A stretch of DNA of 64,000 bases, taken from positions 1-64,000 of the forward strand of contig JACAEK010000024.1 of assembly GCA_013388895.1 (NCBI GenBank), read 5' to 3'. This stretch comes from Candidatus Bathyarchaeota archaeon (GTDB taxonomy: Archaea > Thermoproteota > Bathyarchaeia > Bathyarchaeales > Bathycorpusculaceae). Below the pieces are notes generated by a model that saw only the letters and a list, made by a program, of their open reading frames with translations, was not told the origin of the DNA and did no database searches. The position numbers and the translations under genes are program-made. Within the stretch, counting starts at the first letter, position 1, and every line of letters starts with the position of its first letter. This document shows, in pieces, positions 1 to 8,984 of the stretch.

Positions 1-73
1 GAAAAACGCATCCTTTATAGTAATATTCATGATTGCGGAATATTTGTTAAAGTAGCTGGCATAGAATCTATAC

Positions 74-2503
74 ATGATACTGATGAGAGCAAAGCTAGCG
101 AAAATACTAATGGTTATTATAGCAGTCGTACTTCTGGTTAGTCTAGCGCCAACGAATGTGCAGATTGCTTTCTCAAGTGAAAATGGCGGAAAAATCGACG
201 TTTTTACCCAAAAAGAACCTTACAGTGGAAAAGGCCTAAACATGCCAAGTGACGCATTTGGTCCAGAAGAAACCGTTATCTTGTATGCACTCGTAACCTT
301 CAATGAAATCCCAATGCAAAACGCACTGGTTGTATTCTACATCAACGCTTCCAGTGGCAGTTCATTCGTTCTCACGGGCAGAGCGGACATAAATGGAATT
401 GCAACGGTCAACTTCACGATACCTACACCGCCTATAGACGTTGATGAGAGCGAGATTTTTGGAACTTGGAATGTATTAGCAAATGTGTTAATCGAAAATA
501 CTGTGTTCTTTGATACCCTAACCTTCAAGGTGAATTGGCTTGTAAAACTTCTTTCTATCCGAGCTATTGATGAAAGTTTGATACGTCGAACCAGTTTCGG
601 CATTGGAGGAGATGTTGGATTTGAAATAACCCTAAGAAGCATTGCCATGACTGTGAAAAGCATTACAATAGCGATAGTTATACAAGATGAATTGAATGTT
701 CCTGTAAACTACACAGAAATACATGATTTTCAAGTATCACCGAACGAAAAAGTGGTTATCGTTTATTCCAAATTATATCTTCCCAAATGGTCGCACATAG
801 GAAACGCAACTGTATACGTATCAGTTCTGACTGCACCTGTAGCCGAGGGCGGTGTACCATATTGCCCCGATATATACACGTGGTTTTTCATCACTATTAC
901 TGGATCACTCAAAGTGTCTTTTCATGACGCAGCAGTTGTCAACTGCACACCTTCGGCTAAGTCTGTGGAAGCTGGACAATCTTTTGAAGTAAGTGCAACC
1001 GTTCAAAATGAAGGGACAGAAATTGAAAGTTTCAATGTTGGCGCCTACTATGATGAGGTGCTTATTGGAACTTCGCCGCTTGTACTTGCACCGTATTCCC
1101 ATGTGACTCTAGATTTTACTCTTAACACGTCACTTATCAATCCAGGAAATTATACAATAAAAGCGGCTATTCCCCTTCTAAATAATGAGGCAGATACAGC
1201 AGACAATATTTTTGTTGACGGAATTATCGAAATTAAATCCGAAACACCAATTATTATTCATGACATCGCGATAAGCAATATCACGATATCAAGTAGTAAT
1301 CTGTATGTTGGTGATCTGCTTTTGATTAACGTTAGCATAATTAACAAAGGAACTGAAACAGAACAGTTCAATGTAAGTGCGTACTATAACTCTTCAATAG
1401 TAGAAACCGTGCATATTGAAGCCCTCGCACCTACTGTTCAGACTACAATATCTTTTGTATGGGATACAAGTTTTGTAGATGAAGGTTTTTACCAGATAAG
1501 TGCAATAGCACCTCTTTCAGATGATGTTAATATTTCGGATAACATTTGCACAGATGGTGTTGTTGAAATTAGACTCCCACCGCCGCATACTCATGAGCTA
1601 GATATCCTAAGCAATCCGATTAGCGATGTCACCTTCATAATTAATGGTGTAGACGCAAGAACACCTTATTCTGCAATTCTTACAGAAGGCGTTTACACAA
1701 TAGTCTTTCCTTACGAATGGGTTGACTCAACTACTGGAAAGCATTATGTTTTTAGCCAGTGGGAAGACTTTTTCACAGATCCAACTAGAACTTTCAGCCT
1801 CGTCTCCGACATGAATCTAATAGCCTACTACGAGGAGACTATGTACACTTTAGAAATCAGCAGCTCCCAAGGAGGCACAACGGGTCCTTCTCCTGGAAAT
1901 TATACGTATCCCTATGGCATCTCAGTGACGATATGGGCTTTTCCGCATGCAGCCTACGAATTTGATCATTGGACACTTAATGGAATCAATAGAACTGAGA
2001 ACCCAATAACAATCTTCATGGATAAAGACTATGCCCTATCAGCTCGTTTTGAAGCTGTTTTATTTTTAACCTACAGGTTGTCGATAACAAGTGACCCAAT
2101 ACTAAGTGTCGAATTCAAAATAAACGGCATGAATTATACAACGCCATATTCAGCTACACTTCATGAAGAAAACTACGCAATAACCATGCCCTCATCATTT
2201 AGAGACTTCGCAACTGGCAAATTATATGCTTTCGACCATTGGGAAGACAGTTCAACCAATTTGGAAAGAATAGTTATTCTTAACCAGAACATGAGTCTAG
2301 TGGCATATTATGAAGAAGCCTTTGCAGGATGGTTTATTCCAGAATGGTTCTATTTGCTTTTGCCACCGTTTCTGGTTTTGGCTATTCTATTAATTGCTTT
2401 GCTCTATCGTAGAAGAAGGAGAAAAGAAGAGGAATCATTTTATTCTGGTTGGACTGCTTGGTATTACTGCCGTGACATGCGGAACAAGTTGTCCAGAGTT
2501 TAA
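74..2503 (+). CDS. Membrane-anchored surface protein with CARDB-like and repeat domains
   Basis: An exported protein of about 809 residues that I would place on the outer cell surface. An N-terminal hydrophobic stretch after a few basic residues (about 5-25) looks like a signal peptide. Two CARDB-like beta-sandwich repeats lie at about 290-385 and 395-500, each with an NEGTE/NKGTE element followed by an F-N-V-x-A/S-Y-Y motif. Two copies of a 'DP/NPI-x-x-V-x-F-x-I-N-G' module, each ending in a W-E-D block and 'AYYEE', flank a glycine-rich middle repeat (about 510-750). A C-terminal membrane helix (about 765-788) is followed by RRRRRKEEE, a typical stop-transfer anchor. Start ATG at 74; the in-frame ATG at 83 leaves a shorter signal peptide and is equally possible. 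Ligand unknown; adhesion or cell-wall structure is a guess. Confidence 0.75.
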   Translation: MILMRAKLAKILMVIIAVVLLVSLAPTNVQIAFSSENGGKIDVFTQKEPYSGKGLNMPSDAFGPEETVILYALVTFNEIPMQNALVVFYINASSGSSFVLTGRADINGIATVNFTIPTPPIDVDESEIFGTWNVLANVLIENTVFFDTLTFKVNWLVKLLSIRAIDESLIRRTSFGIGGDVGFEITLRSIAMTVKSITIAIVIQDELNVPVNYTEIHDFQVSPNEKVVIVYSKLYLPKWSHIGNATVYVSVLTAPVAEGGVPYCPDIYTWFFITITGSLKVSFHDAAVVNCTPSAKSVEAGQSFEVSATVQNEGTEIESFNVGAYYDEVLIGTSPLVLAPYSHVTLDFTLNTSLINPGNYTIKAAIPLLNNEADTADNIFVDGIIEIKSETPIIIHDIAISNITISSSNLYVGDLLLINVSIINKGTETEQFNVSAYYNSSIVETVHIEALAPTVQTTISFVWDTSFVDEGFYQISAIAPLSDDVNISDNICTDGVVEIRLPPPHTHELDILSNPISDVTFIINGVDARTPYSAILTEGVYTIVFPYEWVDSTTGKHYVFSQWEDFFTDPTRTFSLVSDMNLIAYYEETMYTLEISSSQGGTTGPSPGNYTYPYGISVTIWAFPHAAYEFDHWTLNGINRTENPITIFMDKDYALSARFEAVLFLTYRLSITSDPILSVEFKINGMNYTTPYSATLHEENYAITMPSSFRDFATGKLYAFDHWEDSSTNLERIVILNQNMSLVAYYEEAFAGWFIPEWFYLLLPPFLVLAILLIALLYRRRRRKEEESFYSGWTAWYYCRDMRNKLSRV

Positions 2504-2727
2504 TTTTTGCTGCAAGTTTTGTTACAGAAAAGATTGATGAAGGAGGGATAGAAGCCTTCTCCTTTCTCCCTGCTTTGGCTGAGATTGTTGTGGGCAATAT
2601 CTTTATAAAACGTTGCTGTTCATGGCGGTATATGTCGTTTTTGAAAATATGCCGAGTTTTTGGTGCATGTCGGTTTTGGAAACTTTGCTTTTAGCATTGG
2701 CAATGCCTTTTTATTAGTTGATGGAGA
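2504..2727. other. Intergenic stretch with promoter-like elements
   Basis: No recognised gene. A TATA-like TTTATAAA lies at 2602-2609, followed at 2622 by an ATG opening a 31-codon frame to the TAG at 2715-2717, the spacing of a leaderless archaeal transcript. The peptide has no recognisable features. A near-direct repeat (TATGTCGTTTTTG, CATGTCGGTTTTG) lies at about 2630-2685. A second A/T-rich element (CCTTTTTATTAG) precedes the small frame at 2728. Confidence 0.3.
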
Positions 2728-2847
2728 ATGTTTGAGGAGATTGCTTCGGACTCTGTTCAAATGCTAATACTGCTATTCTGGATTACGTTAGCTTTTGTGA
2801 TAATCTGGGGAGTTACGTGGGCACGTAGCTCGAAAAAGGCTAAATGA
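2728..2847 (+). CDS. Possible 39-residue single-pass membrane peptide
   Basis: A short open frame with an acidic N-terminus (MFEEIASDS), a continuous hydrophobic stretch of about 20 residues (about 12-31, rich in L, I, F, W) and a basic tail (ARSSKKAK). That is the profile of a small N-out, C-in membrane peptide. There is no good ribosome binding site for the ATG at 2728; the internal ATG at 2761 would remove most of the acidic part. It stands alone between the surface protein and tRNA-Tyr. No family recognised; it may be a chance frame, though the hydrophobic block with a basic tail makes translation plausible. Confidence 0.35.
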   Translation: MFEEIASDSVQMLILLFWITLAFVIIWGVTWARSSKKAK

Positions 2848-2952
2848 CAATGTAAGAAGCTCAGGTGCCGAGAATAAATCCGTAACGCATAAATTCGTTT
2901 TCTTATTTTTAGAAGTTTGATCGGGCGGTAGCTCAGCTTGGTAGAGCTTCCG

Positions 2953-2993
2953 AGCCAGCGTAGGTTTAAGCGTAAAGCTTAGCTGACGGAGAC
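2953..2993 (+). other. Non-canonical tRNA intron (position 30/31)
   Basis: 41-nt intron in the anticodon stem of tRNA-Tyr. The junctions meet bulge-helix-bulge geometry: the central helix CTTC (2947-2950) pairs with GGAG (2988-2991), one pair being T-G; bulges are CG|A (2951-2953) and AC|G (2992-2994), each cut after its second base. The inner helix includes CAGC (2956-2959) with GCTG (2982-2985). The outer helix is short, so this is a relaxed motif. Confidence 0.8.
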
Positions 2994-3000
2994 GCTGTAG

Positions 3001-3050
3001 ACACCTACCCATGGTGGATGCCAATCAGCCTATCAAGCGTACAAGCAGAG
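3001..3050 (+). other. Canonical tRNA intron (position 37/38)
   Basis: 50-nt intron directly 3' of the anticodon loop. Central helix CTGT (2995-2998) pairs with GCAG (3045-3048), one pair being T-G; bulges are AG|A (2999-3001) and AG|A (3049-3051). The outer helix is the anticodon stem, complete only after the upstream intron has been removed, which suggests an order of splicing. Confidence 0.85.
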
Positions 3051-3216
3051 ACCGGACTGTCGCAGGTTCAAATCCTGCCCGCCCGACCAAGCTTCTCTAG
3101 CGAAGAACAGCACGAATAACATTTTTTGTTCATGACTGAAGGCAACTGTGCTGAAACTTCCGGTGGGTTTGTTTTCAGAAGGCAACATGCGTAGTGGACG
3201 TTACTGCGGTTTCTAC

Positions 3217-3817
3217 TCAGTCGTCGGTTTTTTCCGAGTGCGCAATTAGATATCCGCCAAATCCAGCTCCCCACATGAAAAGTGGATAGACGATCATGCG
3301 TTCCATTCCGCCTGCACCTAGCCCTAAAGTAAATTTTGCCCGCAAAGAGGACCAACGCTCCAAGCGCTATCAGTCCCAGAACAACGGCTATAATAGAGAA
3401 TGACATTTCCACTAACTTGATCTTGTGAACGTATGAACATATGATGGAGAATATGGTTGATAGTCCGCCGAATAGAAACGCAATTAGTGATACTACTGTG
3501 TGGATTATGCCGAAGTCTTCTGTGAATATGCCGACGCCCATGGCGCCGATAGCCGTCAACATCAGAACCACGGTTAGCACCTTAAATTCTCTAAAGGCGC
3601 GCTGCAGAAAGTATGTTCCAATAAGCACTAATAATCCCAGAAGGAAGACAGATGAGTTGAAGACCATCGCGGAAGACCCGACTCCAAGATCGCTTATGTA
3701 ATTGTCCGCTATGCTGTAACCTGGATACAATGCTTCCGAGACAAACAGACATATGACGAATTGAGTTGCCGCAATGAAAAAGAGTGTTCCTGCCACTTTT
3801 CCATTAGCATAGACCAT
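3217..3817 (-). pseudogene. DUF998-family membrane protein, frameshifted
   Basis: A multi-pass membrane protein that I recognise as DUF998-like. It starts MVYANGKVAGT at 3817, has several hydrophobic helices, and carries the family's typical SEALYPGY and ISDLGVG segments near the N-terminus. After 'FAGKIYF' (about 3334) the frame runs into unrelated sequence. Moving one base restores a family-like C-terminus, including GGMERMIVYP and GFGGYLIAHSE, ending at the stop at 3217-3219. A single indel at about 3325-3340 therefore separates the two parts. It is either a recent pseudogene or a consensus error. Function of the family is not established. Confidence 0.75.
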
Positions 3818-3896
3818 GCCAAGCGATGCTGTCGCATAAATAGATAAAACTTGCGTAAAAGAGCATTATCAAGACATGCAGGTCAACCATTTTATA

Positions 3897-5450
3897 TTAT
3901 CGCTCAATGTTTGCTTGTTCTTCCATTTCGTGAAGTATCAATTGGTCTCTTATTGCTTGTCTCAGTTTTTCTATTTCTTCACTTAGCACTCGGTCTTTTT
4001 TAAGCGCTGGCACAATTCTTCTTATAGCTGTATAAGCTTTTTTTGTGCCTTTTCCAAGTTTTTCTATTCCACGATACTCTACCGCTTGTGCAGCACATAG
4101 AAGTTCTATGGCAGTTATATACTCACTATTTTTCAGAATTTTCGCAGCTTTTTGAGCAGCTGTTGCGCCCATACTCACAAAATCCTCAAAGTTTGCCGAA
4201 GTAGGAATCGAGTCCACACATGCAGGATGAGCCAAAACCTTGTTCTCTGAGGTTAATGCTGCAGCTGTACACTGTGCTGTCATGAAACCACTGTTCAGCC
4301 CAGTCTCTGCTTGTGATGGAATGAGAAAAGCGGGTAAACCGTTGCTTAGTTTTTCGTCAACAAGCCTTGCTATTCGACGTTCAGAAAAGTTGCCAATAAT
4401 AGCCAAGGCTATTCCAAGCATGTCCATGGCAAGAGATATTGGCTGACCGTGGAAGTTTCCACCCGATAGGCATAAGCCTTGTTCAGGGAAAACTAGAGGA
4501 TTATCAGTAGCCGAATTAATCTCAACTTCAACCACTCTCCTAGCATATGCAATTGCATCTCTTGTAGCACCCAACACTTGTGGGGCGCATCTTAGACTGT
4601 AGGGATCATGAGGGCGTTGCATCTTATCGACAGCTTTTGTGCCCTTATGAACGAGTTTGCTTCCGACAATCAGCTTGAGCATGTTTCTCGCTGTTGTGAC
4701 TTGTCCATTGTGTGGCCTAGCTTTCTGGATATTTTCGTCAAAAGCGTCAGAAACTCCAAGCAAAGCCTCAAGCGACAAAGCTGTCGCAACCTCTGCTGTT
4801 TTAATCAAGCTTTCAGCGTCGTAAACAGCTAAAGCCCCTATTGCCGTCATCAGTTGCGTGCCATTAATGAGGGCTACTCCTTCTTTGGACTTTAGCTGAA
4901 CTGGCTCTATCTTGGCTTTCTTTAATGCCTCCTTTCCGCTTATTACTTTGCCTTGATATTCGGCTTTTCCTTCACCTATAAGTACCAGAATCATATGGGC
5001 TAGTGGGGCTAAATCACCGCTTGCTCCCACTGAACCTTTGGCTGGAATTACTGGATGTACACGTTTATTCAGCATTTCTACAAGTGTTTCTAATGTTTCT
5101 AGGCGTATGCCAGAAAAGCCCTTAGCCAACGTATTAGCTCGCAAAAGCATTAGAGCGCGAACGACTCCTGTAGTTAGGGGTTCGCCAACACCCACAGAAT
5201 GGCTTCTGATGAGATTAATCTGCAACTGCTCAATCTGCTCCGGCGGAATCATTCGATTATTTAATGCGCCAAAACCCGTGTTAACACCATAAATCACATG
5301 ATTCCCTTTTACTAGCTTTTCCAAAAAATCGCGACTACTCTTCACTTGTTTTTTGACTTTTTCTGGAATCACAACTTTTGCACTATCTCGCGCAACCTTT
5401 ACGACATCTTCTATTTGCAGCGCTTCTCCATCAATTGTTATTTCGTTCAT
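3897..5450 (-). CDS. hutH: Histidine ammonia-lyase
   Basis: Converts L-histidine to urocanate and ammonia, the first step of histidine breakdown; cytosolic homotetramer in the family. The 517 residues match the usual length. The Ala-Ser-Gly triad that cyclises to the MIO electrophile is at 143-145 inside GASGDLAPLAH. The N-terminal YGVNTGFG loop (54-61) supplies the catalytic Tyr, and the SGGNFHGQP block that binds substrate is present. No other hut genes are adjacent, so the fate of urocanate is not visible here. The same fold also includes phenylalanine/tyrosine ammonia-lyases and aminomutases, but the sequence reads as HAL-like. Confidence 0.9.
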   Translation of the reverse strand: MNEITIDGEALQIEDVVKVARDSAKVVIPEKVKKQVKSSRDFLEKLVKGNHVIYGVNTGFGALNNRMIPPEQIEQLQINLIRSHSVGVGEPLTTGVVRALMLLRANTLAKGFSGIRLETLETLVEMLNKRVHPVIPAKGSVGASGDLAPLAHMILVLIGEGKAEYQGKVISGKEALKKAKIEPVQLKSKEGVALINGTQLMTAIGALAVYDAESLIKTAEVATALSLEALLGVSDAFDENIQKARPHNGQVTTARNMLKLIVGSKLVHKGTKAVDKMQRPHDPYSLRCAPQVLGATRDAIAYARRVVEVEINSATDNPLVFPEQGLCLSGGNFHGQPISLAMDMLGIALAIIGNFSERRIARLVDEKLSNGLPAFLIPSQAETGLNSGFMTAQCTAAALTSENKVLAHPACVDSIPTSANFEDFVSMGATAAQKAAKILKNSEYITAIELLCAAQAVEYRGIEKLGKGTKKAYTAIRRIVPALKKDRVLSEEIEKLRQAIRDQLILHEMEEQANIER

Positions 5451-5519
5451 GCATATTTGTCTCCGCTTTTCAAATAAGAAAAAAGGGTGTTTTAATTCTT
5501 TGGGAAAGCAGGCGAGTTT

Positions 5520-6215
5520 TTATCTTGCTCTTGCCCTTACTCTTGGTTCAAGTAAGGTCCAAAGCCACTCCACGAACTCGCCTAGATTCTTTGTTTGAAT
5601 GTAAACTTCGCCTGGTCCTGTAATGTTTGTTACTAGGCCTTCTCCGCCCAGAATTGTTTCTTTCAGTCCGCCGAATTTTGTCACGCGATAACTGCATGTG
5701 TCACTGAAAGCCACAAGGTGGAAGTTGTCAACGACCATCGATTGTCCAGGCTGTAAGACGTGTTTGTCTATGGCTCCAAAAGTGTTTATGAATAATGTTC
5801 CGTTGCCTGTCACTTTTATCATGAATAAGCCTTGTCCGAACAAGCCTCTGGTGAAGCCTTCCCATTTAACGTCTAAATCCACGTTTTCCGTTGACGCTAT
5901 GTAAGCTGCCTTCTGTATAATGTAGCCTTGATTTGGTTTGATTTCCAGTTTTTCGATGTCGCCTACTGGTGCAGAAACAAATCCTGCTTCGCCTTGACCG
6001 TTTGCCGCAGTATATTCATTTACCCAGAAAGATTGACGCCCAAAAATCGCCAGACCCAAAGTGCCTAAAAGACTTGTTTCTCTCTTTCTGGTGTGAACTT
6101 CAATGTTTGGAGTCATGTAAGTCATTGCGCCTGATTCGGCAACTATTTTCTCGTTTGGCTCCAGATTCACTACGAGCATTGAATAAGACGGTTTGTATTT
6201 TATCTCATACTTCAT
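5520..6215 (-). CDS. AIM24 / TIGR00266 family protein
   Basis: A 231-residue beta-rich protein of the AIM24 (TIGR00266, old DUF124) family, found in bacteria and archaea without a firm biochemical role. Family features include IVAESGAMTYM near the N-terminus and repeated glycine-rich strands such as GEAGFVSAPVGDI, TFGAIDKHVLQPGQ and GGEGLVTNITGPGEVYIQT. I chose the ATG at 6215: an AGAGGG lies six bases upstream, whereas the upstream in-frame ATG at 6233 has no such site. The gene stands alone, downstream of hutH and divergent from the small membrane gene. Confidence 0.8.
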   Translation of the reverse strand: MKYEIKYKPSYSMLVVNLEPNEKIVAESGAMTYMTPNIEVHTRKRETSLLGTLGLAIFGRQSFWVNEYTAANGQGEAGFVSAPVGDIEKLEIKPNQGYIIQKAAYIASTENVDLDVKWEGFTRGLFGQGLFMIKVTGNGTLFINTFGAIDKHVLQPGQSMVVDNFHLVAFSDTCSYRVTKFGGLKETILGGEGLVTNITGPGEVYIQTKNLGEFVEWLWTLLEPRVRARAR

Positions 6216-6295
6216 CAGATTTCCCTCTATCATTAGGTTGTTGCAAAAACATTAATATTACCTTTTAAGCCATATCAATGCTTAGGAGAAAAATC

Positions 6296-6499
6296 ATGAG
6301 CTTCTTCGGCTTCGACCTCATCGGACTCATAGGTTTAATAATAATCGGACTCATAATCATACTAGTTATCCGATTACTTATCGTATTGATTCCAGCAGCC
6401 ATAATCGCCATTATAGTCTGGATTTTCACAGGAAACCTGTGGTACGCTGGAGCTGCTTTCTTACTCATCGCTCTTTTATCTATAGTGAAAAAATTGTGA
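6296..6499 (+). CDS. Small two-helix membrane protein
   Basis: About 67 residues, almost entirely hydrophobic. A first helix (about 6-33, Gly/Ile/Leu rich) is followed by a short turn and a second helix (about 35-62), ending in KKL. The ATG at 6296 follows AGGAG by eight bases, so it is preferred to the in-frame ATG at 6278, which lies upstream of that site. No enzymatic motif is seen; the family is not recognised. Confidence 0.55.
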   Translation: MSFFGFDLIGLIGLIIIGLIIILVIRLLIVLIPAAIIAIIVWIFTGNLWYAGAAFLLIALLSIVKKL

Positions 6500-6641
6500 C
6501 AAACGCCTCTATTTTTCAAAAAAAGCTGAAAAAATCCGATTTTTGATTAAATTACTTAAAAATCTTGGTGGTGCTTTTCATAAAACTTTTATATCTGATG
6601 AATCGTGGAATAAGAGTAATCAAACAAATCATGGTGCTTAC

Positions 6642-6875
6642 ATGGAACCAAGCAAAAAACCGCTGAACGTGCTTATCAAGCAATTAAACGTTAGCATTGC
6701 AGTCATGCTCAAAAACGGATGCGAATACAAGGGAAAAATGATAAAATGCGACGGCCACATGAACATACTTCTCGAAGGAGCAACAGAAAGCAAAGATGAA
6801 CAACTATTGGCAAACTACGGAAACGTACTGCTACGCGGAAACAACATACTCTATATAATGCTAGACATGCACTAA
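6642..6875 (+). CDS. Sm-like archaeal protein (Lsm)
   Basis: A 77-residue Sm-fold protein. Archaeal Lsm proteins form hexa- or heptameric rings that bind U-rich RNA. The Sm1 part is visible as an N-terminal helix followed by AVMLKNGCEYKGKM and the D-G-H-M-N turn. The Sm2 signature is LLRGNNILYI near the C-terminus. I start at the ATG at 6642 (MEPSKKPL) because the upstream extension is not Sm-like; TTTTATAT at about 6589-6596 is a plausible TATA box. The stop overlaps the end of the convergent rio2 gene by four bases. Confidence 0.88.
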   Translation: MEPSKKPLNVLIKQLNVSIAVMLKNGCEYKGKMIKCDGHMNILLEGATESKDEQLLANYGNVLLRGNNILYIMLDMH

Positions 6876-7768
6876 GCAGCTAATTTAGCAGTTCCCGAGA
6901 CATAGTCTAAAACGTCTTTGAGTCTAGTCTGCAACTTATACTTTCGTCTGAAATATTTAAGGACGTTTCTTACGTCACGAGTCAGAAGCTGCTGCGCGTT
7001 TGGATGTTTTTTTGTCACGTATTGAGGCCAATCAATAATTAAGATGTGCATGTCTGGCTTCAGAATGACATTGTACTCGCTTAAATCCGCATGAATTACG
7101 CCTGCTTTCAGATAAGCCCTTCGAACATTGCGCAGTATTTCTTTCAGAATTTTTTCTGGTTTGCGAATTTCTTTCCACTCTGCAAGTTCTGCACCTTCAA
7201 TCATACTCATGGCTATTACGTGGCGGTTTTGGCTTATAGGTTCTGGAACAGCTACTTTATGCGGAAATACAAGTTTTAAAGCGTGAAATTCTTTTTCCGC
7301 CGCAAGTCTGGACTGGAAGAGCCAGCTTGCTCGTTCAGTTGCATAGCCTCTTTTTCGAGTAGTCTGGCGAAAACTGATTCTGCCCAATCTGTGAAATTTT
7401 ATGGCAATCGCTTCGCCTTTAGGATTCAACGCATCATAAACATCCGCTTCTTTACCAACACCAAGCGGTTTTCCAAAAGCTTCAAGCACACCAGCTTTGA
7501 CAAAGGCATTTATCGCCAAGCAATCGTATCCTGCATAATTCATCGTATAGCCTACGTAAGGTCTCCGTATCTGGTAGATTAATCCGAACTTGTTGAGGCG
7601 GCTTAGTCTAAAGTCTGTTTCGCGAGGGCTAAATTTTGTGTATTTAGCGATTTGTTCTTTGGAAACAAATTCATGTTTGCCCATTGCTGCTTCAATGATG
7701 GTTAACACTCTGAGGTCTTCATTTTCTAGGCTGCGAAACACTTGAACGGCAACTTCAGCAGACGACAT
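6872..7768 (-). CDS. rio2: RIO2-type protein kinase/ATPase
   Basis: Rio2 acts in late maturation of the small ribosomal subunit. The 298 residues show the family order: an N-terminal winged helix (about 1-85), then a compact RIO kinase domain. The ATP loop reads GVGKEADVYD (about 104-113). The invariant Lys is in AIKFHRLG, the catalytic loop is HADLSEYNV (about 222-230), and the metal-binding Asp is in IIDWPQYV. Length and motifs agree with archaeal Rio2, not Rio1. It lies between lsm and a broken thiI on the same strand. Confidence 0.92.
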   Translation of the reverse strand: MSSAEVAVQVFRSLENEDLRVLTIIEAAMGKHEFVSKEQIAKYTKFSPRETDFRLSRLNKFGLIYQIRRPYVGYTMNYAGYDCLAINAFVKAGVLEAFGKPLGVGKEADVYDALNPKGEAIAIKFHRLGRISFRQTTRKRGYATERASWLFQSRLAAEKEFHALKLVFPHKVAVPEPISQNRHVIAMSMIEGAELAEWKEIRKPEKILKEILRNVRRAYLKAGVIHADLSEYNVILKPDMHILIIDWPQYVTKKHPNAQQLLTRDVRNVLKYFRRKYKLQTRLKDVLDYVSGTAKLAA

Positions 7769-7786
7769 AACACCACAAAGAACAGT

Positions 7787-8962
7787 TTATTCCACGTTAA
7801 CTATTTCGGTTTTTTCAATGCTCTCTCTGACAGCCTCTTTCAAGTTTAATTTTCTCTCAAAAGATTTCACAATCCCTAGCTTAGCTTTCGTTGCTGGATG
7901 TTTTGCTATAAAAAGTGAGCAACAGTCCTTGTAAGGACTTGTGGAGATTTCGAATGTGCCGATTTGTTTGGCTAATTCAACTATTTCGTTTTTTTCATAT
8001 GTAAGCAACGGTCTGAGTATAGGCAGCGAAGCTGCACTACTTATCGCCGCGATATTCTACAAGGTTTGCGATGAAACTTGAGCCAAATTTTCGCCGCTTC
8101 CCAAAGCCAATATGGCATGTTTCGTAGCTATTTCTTCGGCAACTCTAACCATGAAACGTCTAAACAGAACTAAACGATACCGTGCTGGGGCTTCCACTGC
8201 CTCAGCTTCAAAAGGATAGTAAGGAACAAAAAACACTTTAGTCTTGAAACAATATTGCGTTAAAATCTTCATCAGCTCAAGAATCTTGGCGTTTTTTCTT
8301 TCGTCAAATTTTTGGAAAGCGTGAAAGTGTAGAAATTGGAGTTCACAACCGCGTTTCATTAGAAGCCAAGCTGCCACAGGCGAGTCAATTCCACCGGATA
8401 ATAGGTGCAAAACTTTCCCAGAAACGCCTACAGGCAAACCGTACAATCCGTTAAATCTTTCATCGAAAACGTATGCTTTTCCTTCAAAAAGCTCAACAAA
8501 TATTTCTTTTTGGGGCTGTGTAAGCGAAATTTTGGCTTTAAAGCGATTAACGAGATAGGTGCCCAACTCTCGATTTACGTCCATAGAGGTGAATGGCAAC
8601 GTTTTGTCGGCTCTTTTCGCAGAGACTTTCGCCAAAGTACCAGCTTCTAACGAAAATTTCTTTCCCACTAGTTGTTTTATGTTTTCTAAGGTGGCTTCTG
8701 TTCTGAAACAAAATGCAAATGAAGCTATTCCAAAAACTCTTTTCAACAAGTCTGCAAATTTGTTCTTGTCAGATTTTTGGTTTAATTCGAGAATTATTCT
8801 TCCCTGCTTTTTTCGTATCTTATCATATTCCAGTCCCTCAACTGCTTTGCCTATGTTTTCGATTAGCTTTTTTTCAAAGAAGGGCCTGTTTAATCCTTTC
8901 AGCCCAAGTTCTCCGTAATGAATCAATATGCAGTCAAACACAGTTGAAGGTACTTCATGCAA
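7787..8962 (-). pseudogene. thiI: tRNA 4-thiouridine synthetase ThiI, interrupted by in-frame TAG
   Basis: ThiI adenylates U8 of tRNA for 4-thiouridine formation; some homologues serve thiamine synthesis. The N-terminal ferredoxin-like/THUMP part includes IHYGELGLKG. The PP-loop SGGIDSPVA and the YRLVLFRRFM region follow. At codon 302 (8057-8059) a TAG interrupts the frame directly after GSGENLAQVSSQTL. Reading continues in the same frame (NIAAISSAASLPILRPLL) to the family-typical DCCSLFIAKHP and a stop at 7787. Family members normally carry a sense residue in that position. No rhodanese domain is present. Explanations are a nonsense mutation, a consensus error or readthrough. Confidence 0.85.
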
Positions 8963-8984
8963 AATTTTAAGACTTTCTATTCCT

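Larger units (their letters stand above)
2922..3089 (+). tRNA. tRNA-Tyr(GTA) with two introns
   Basis: Folds as a standard tRNA once two introns are removed. Acceptor CGGGCGG (2922-2928) pairs with CCGCCCG (3079-3085). D stem is GCTC/GAGC. T arm is GCAGG-TTCAAAT-CCTGC (3062-3078). Discriminator A is 3086 and CCA is encoded (3087-3089). C1-G72 with A73 is the archaeal tRNA-Tyr signature. The anticodon loop CTGTAG is at 2995-3000 with GTA at 2997-2999; A38 is 3051 and the 3' stem strand CCGGA is 3052-3056. The 5' stem strand TCCG (2949-2952) lacks its fifth base unless 2953-2993 is removed, which supplies G2994 and gives a perfect TCCGG/CCGGA stem. The mature tRNA is 74 nt without CCA. Introns are 2953-2993 (after position 30) and 3001-3050 (after position 37). 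Confidence 0.93.

Noticed and set aside
2533-2582. C/D-box guide RNA
   Set aside because: TTGATGA and CTGA occur about 50 bases apart, but internal D' and C' boxes are missing and the C box is imperfect.
3068-3216. C-terminal extension of the DUF998 gene into tRNA-Tyr
   Set aside because: It is out-of-frame reading after an indel; the family-like C-terminus is in another frame and ends at 3217.
8057-8059. Pyrrolysine codon in thiI
   Set aside because: ThiI is not a known pyrrolysine protein, TAG ends several normal genes here, and a sister interruption uses TAA. Kept only as a remote option.
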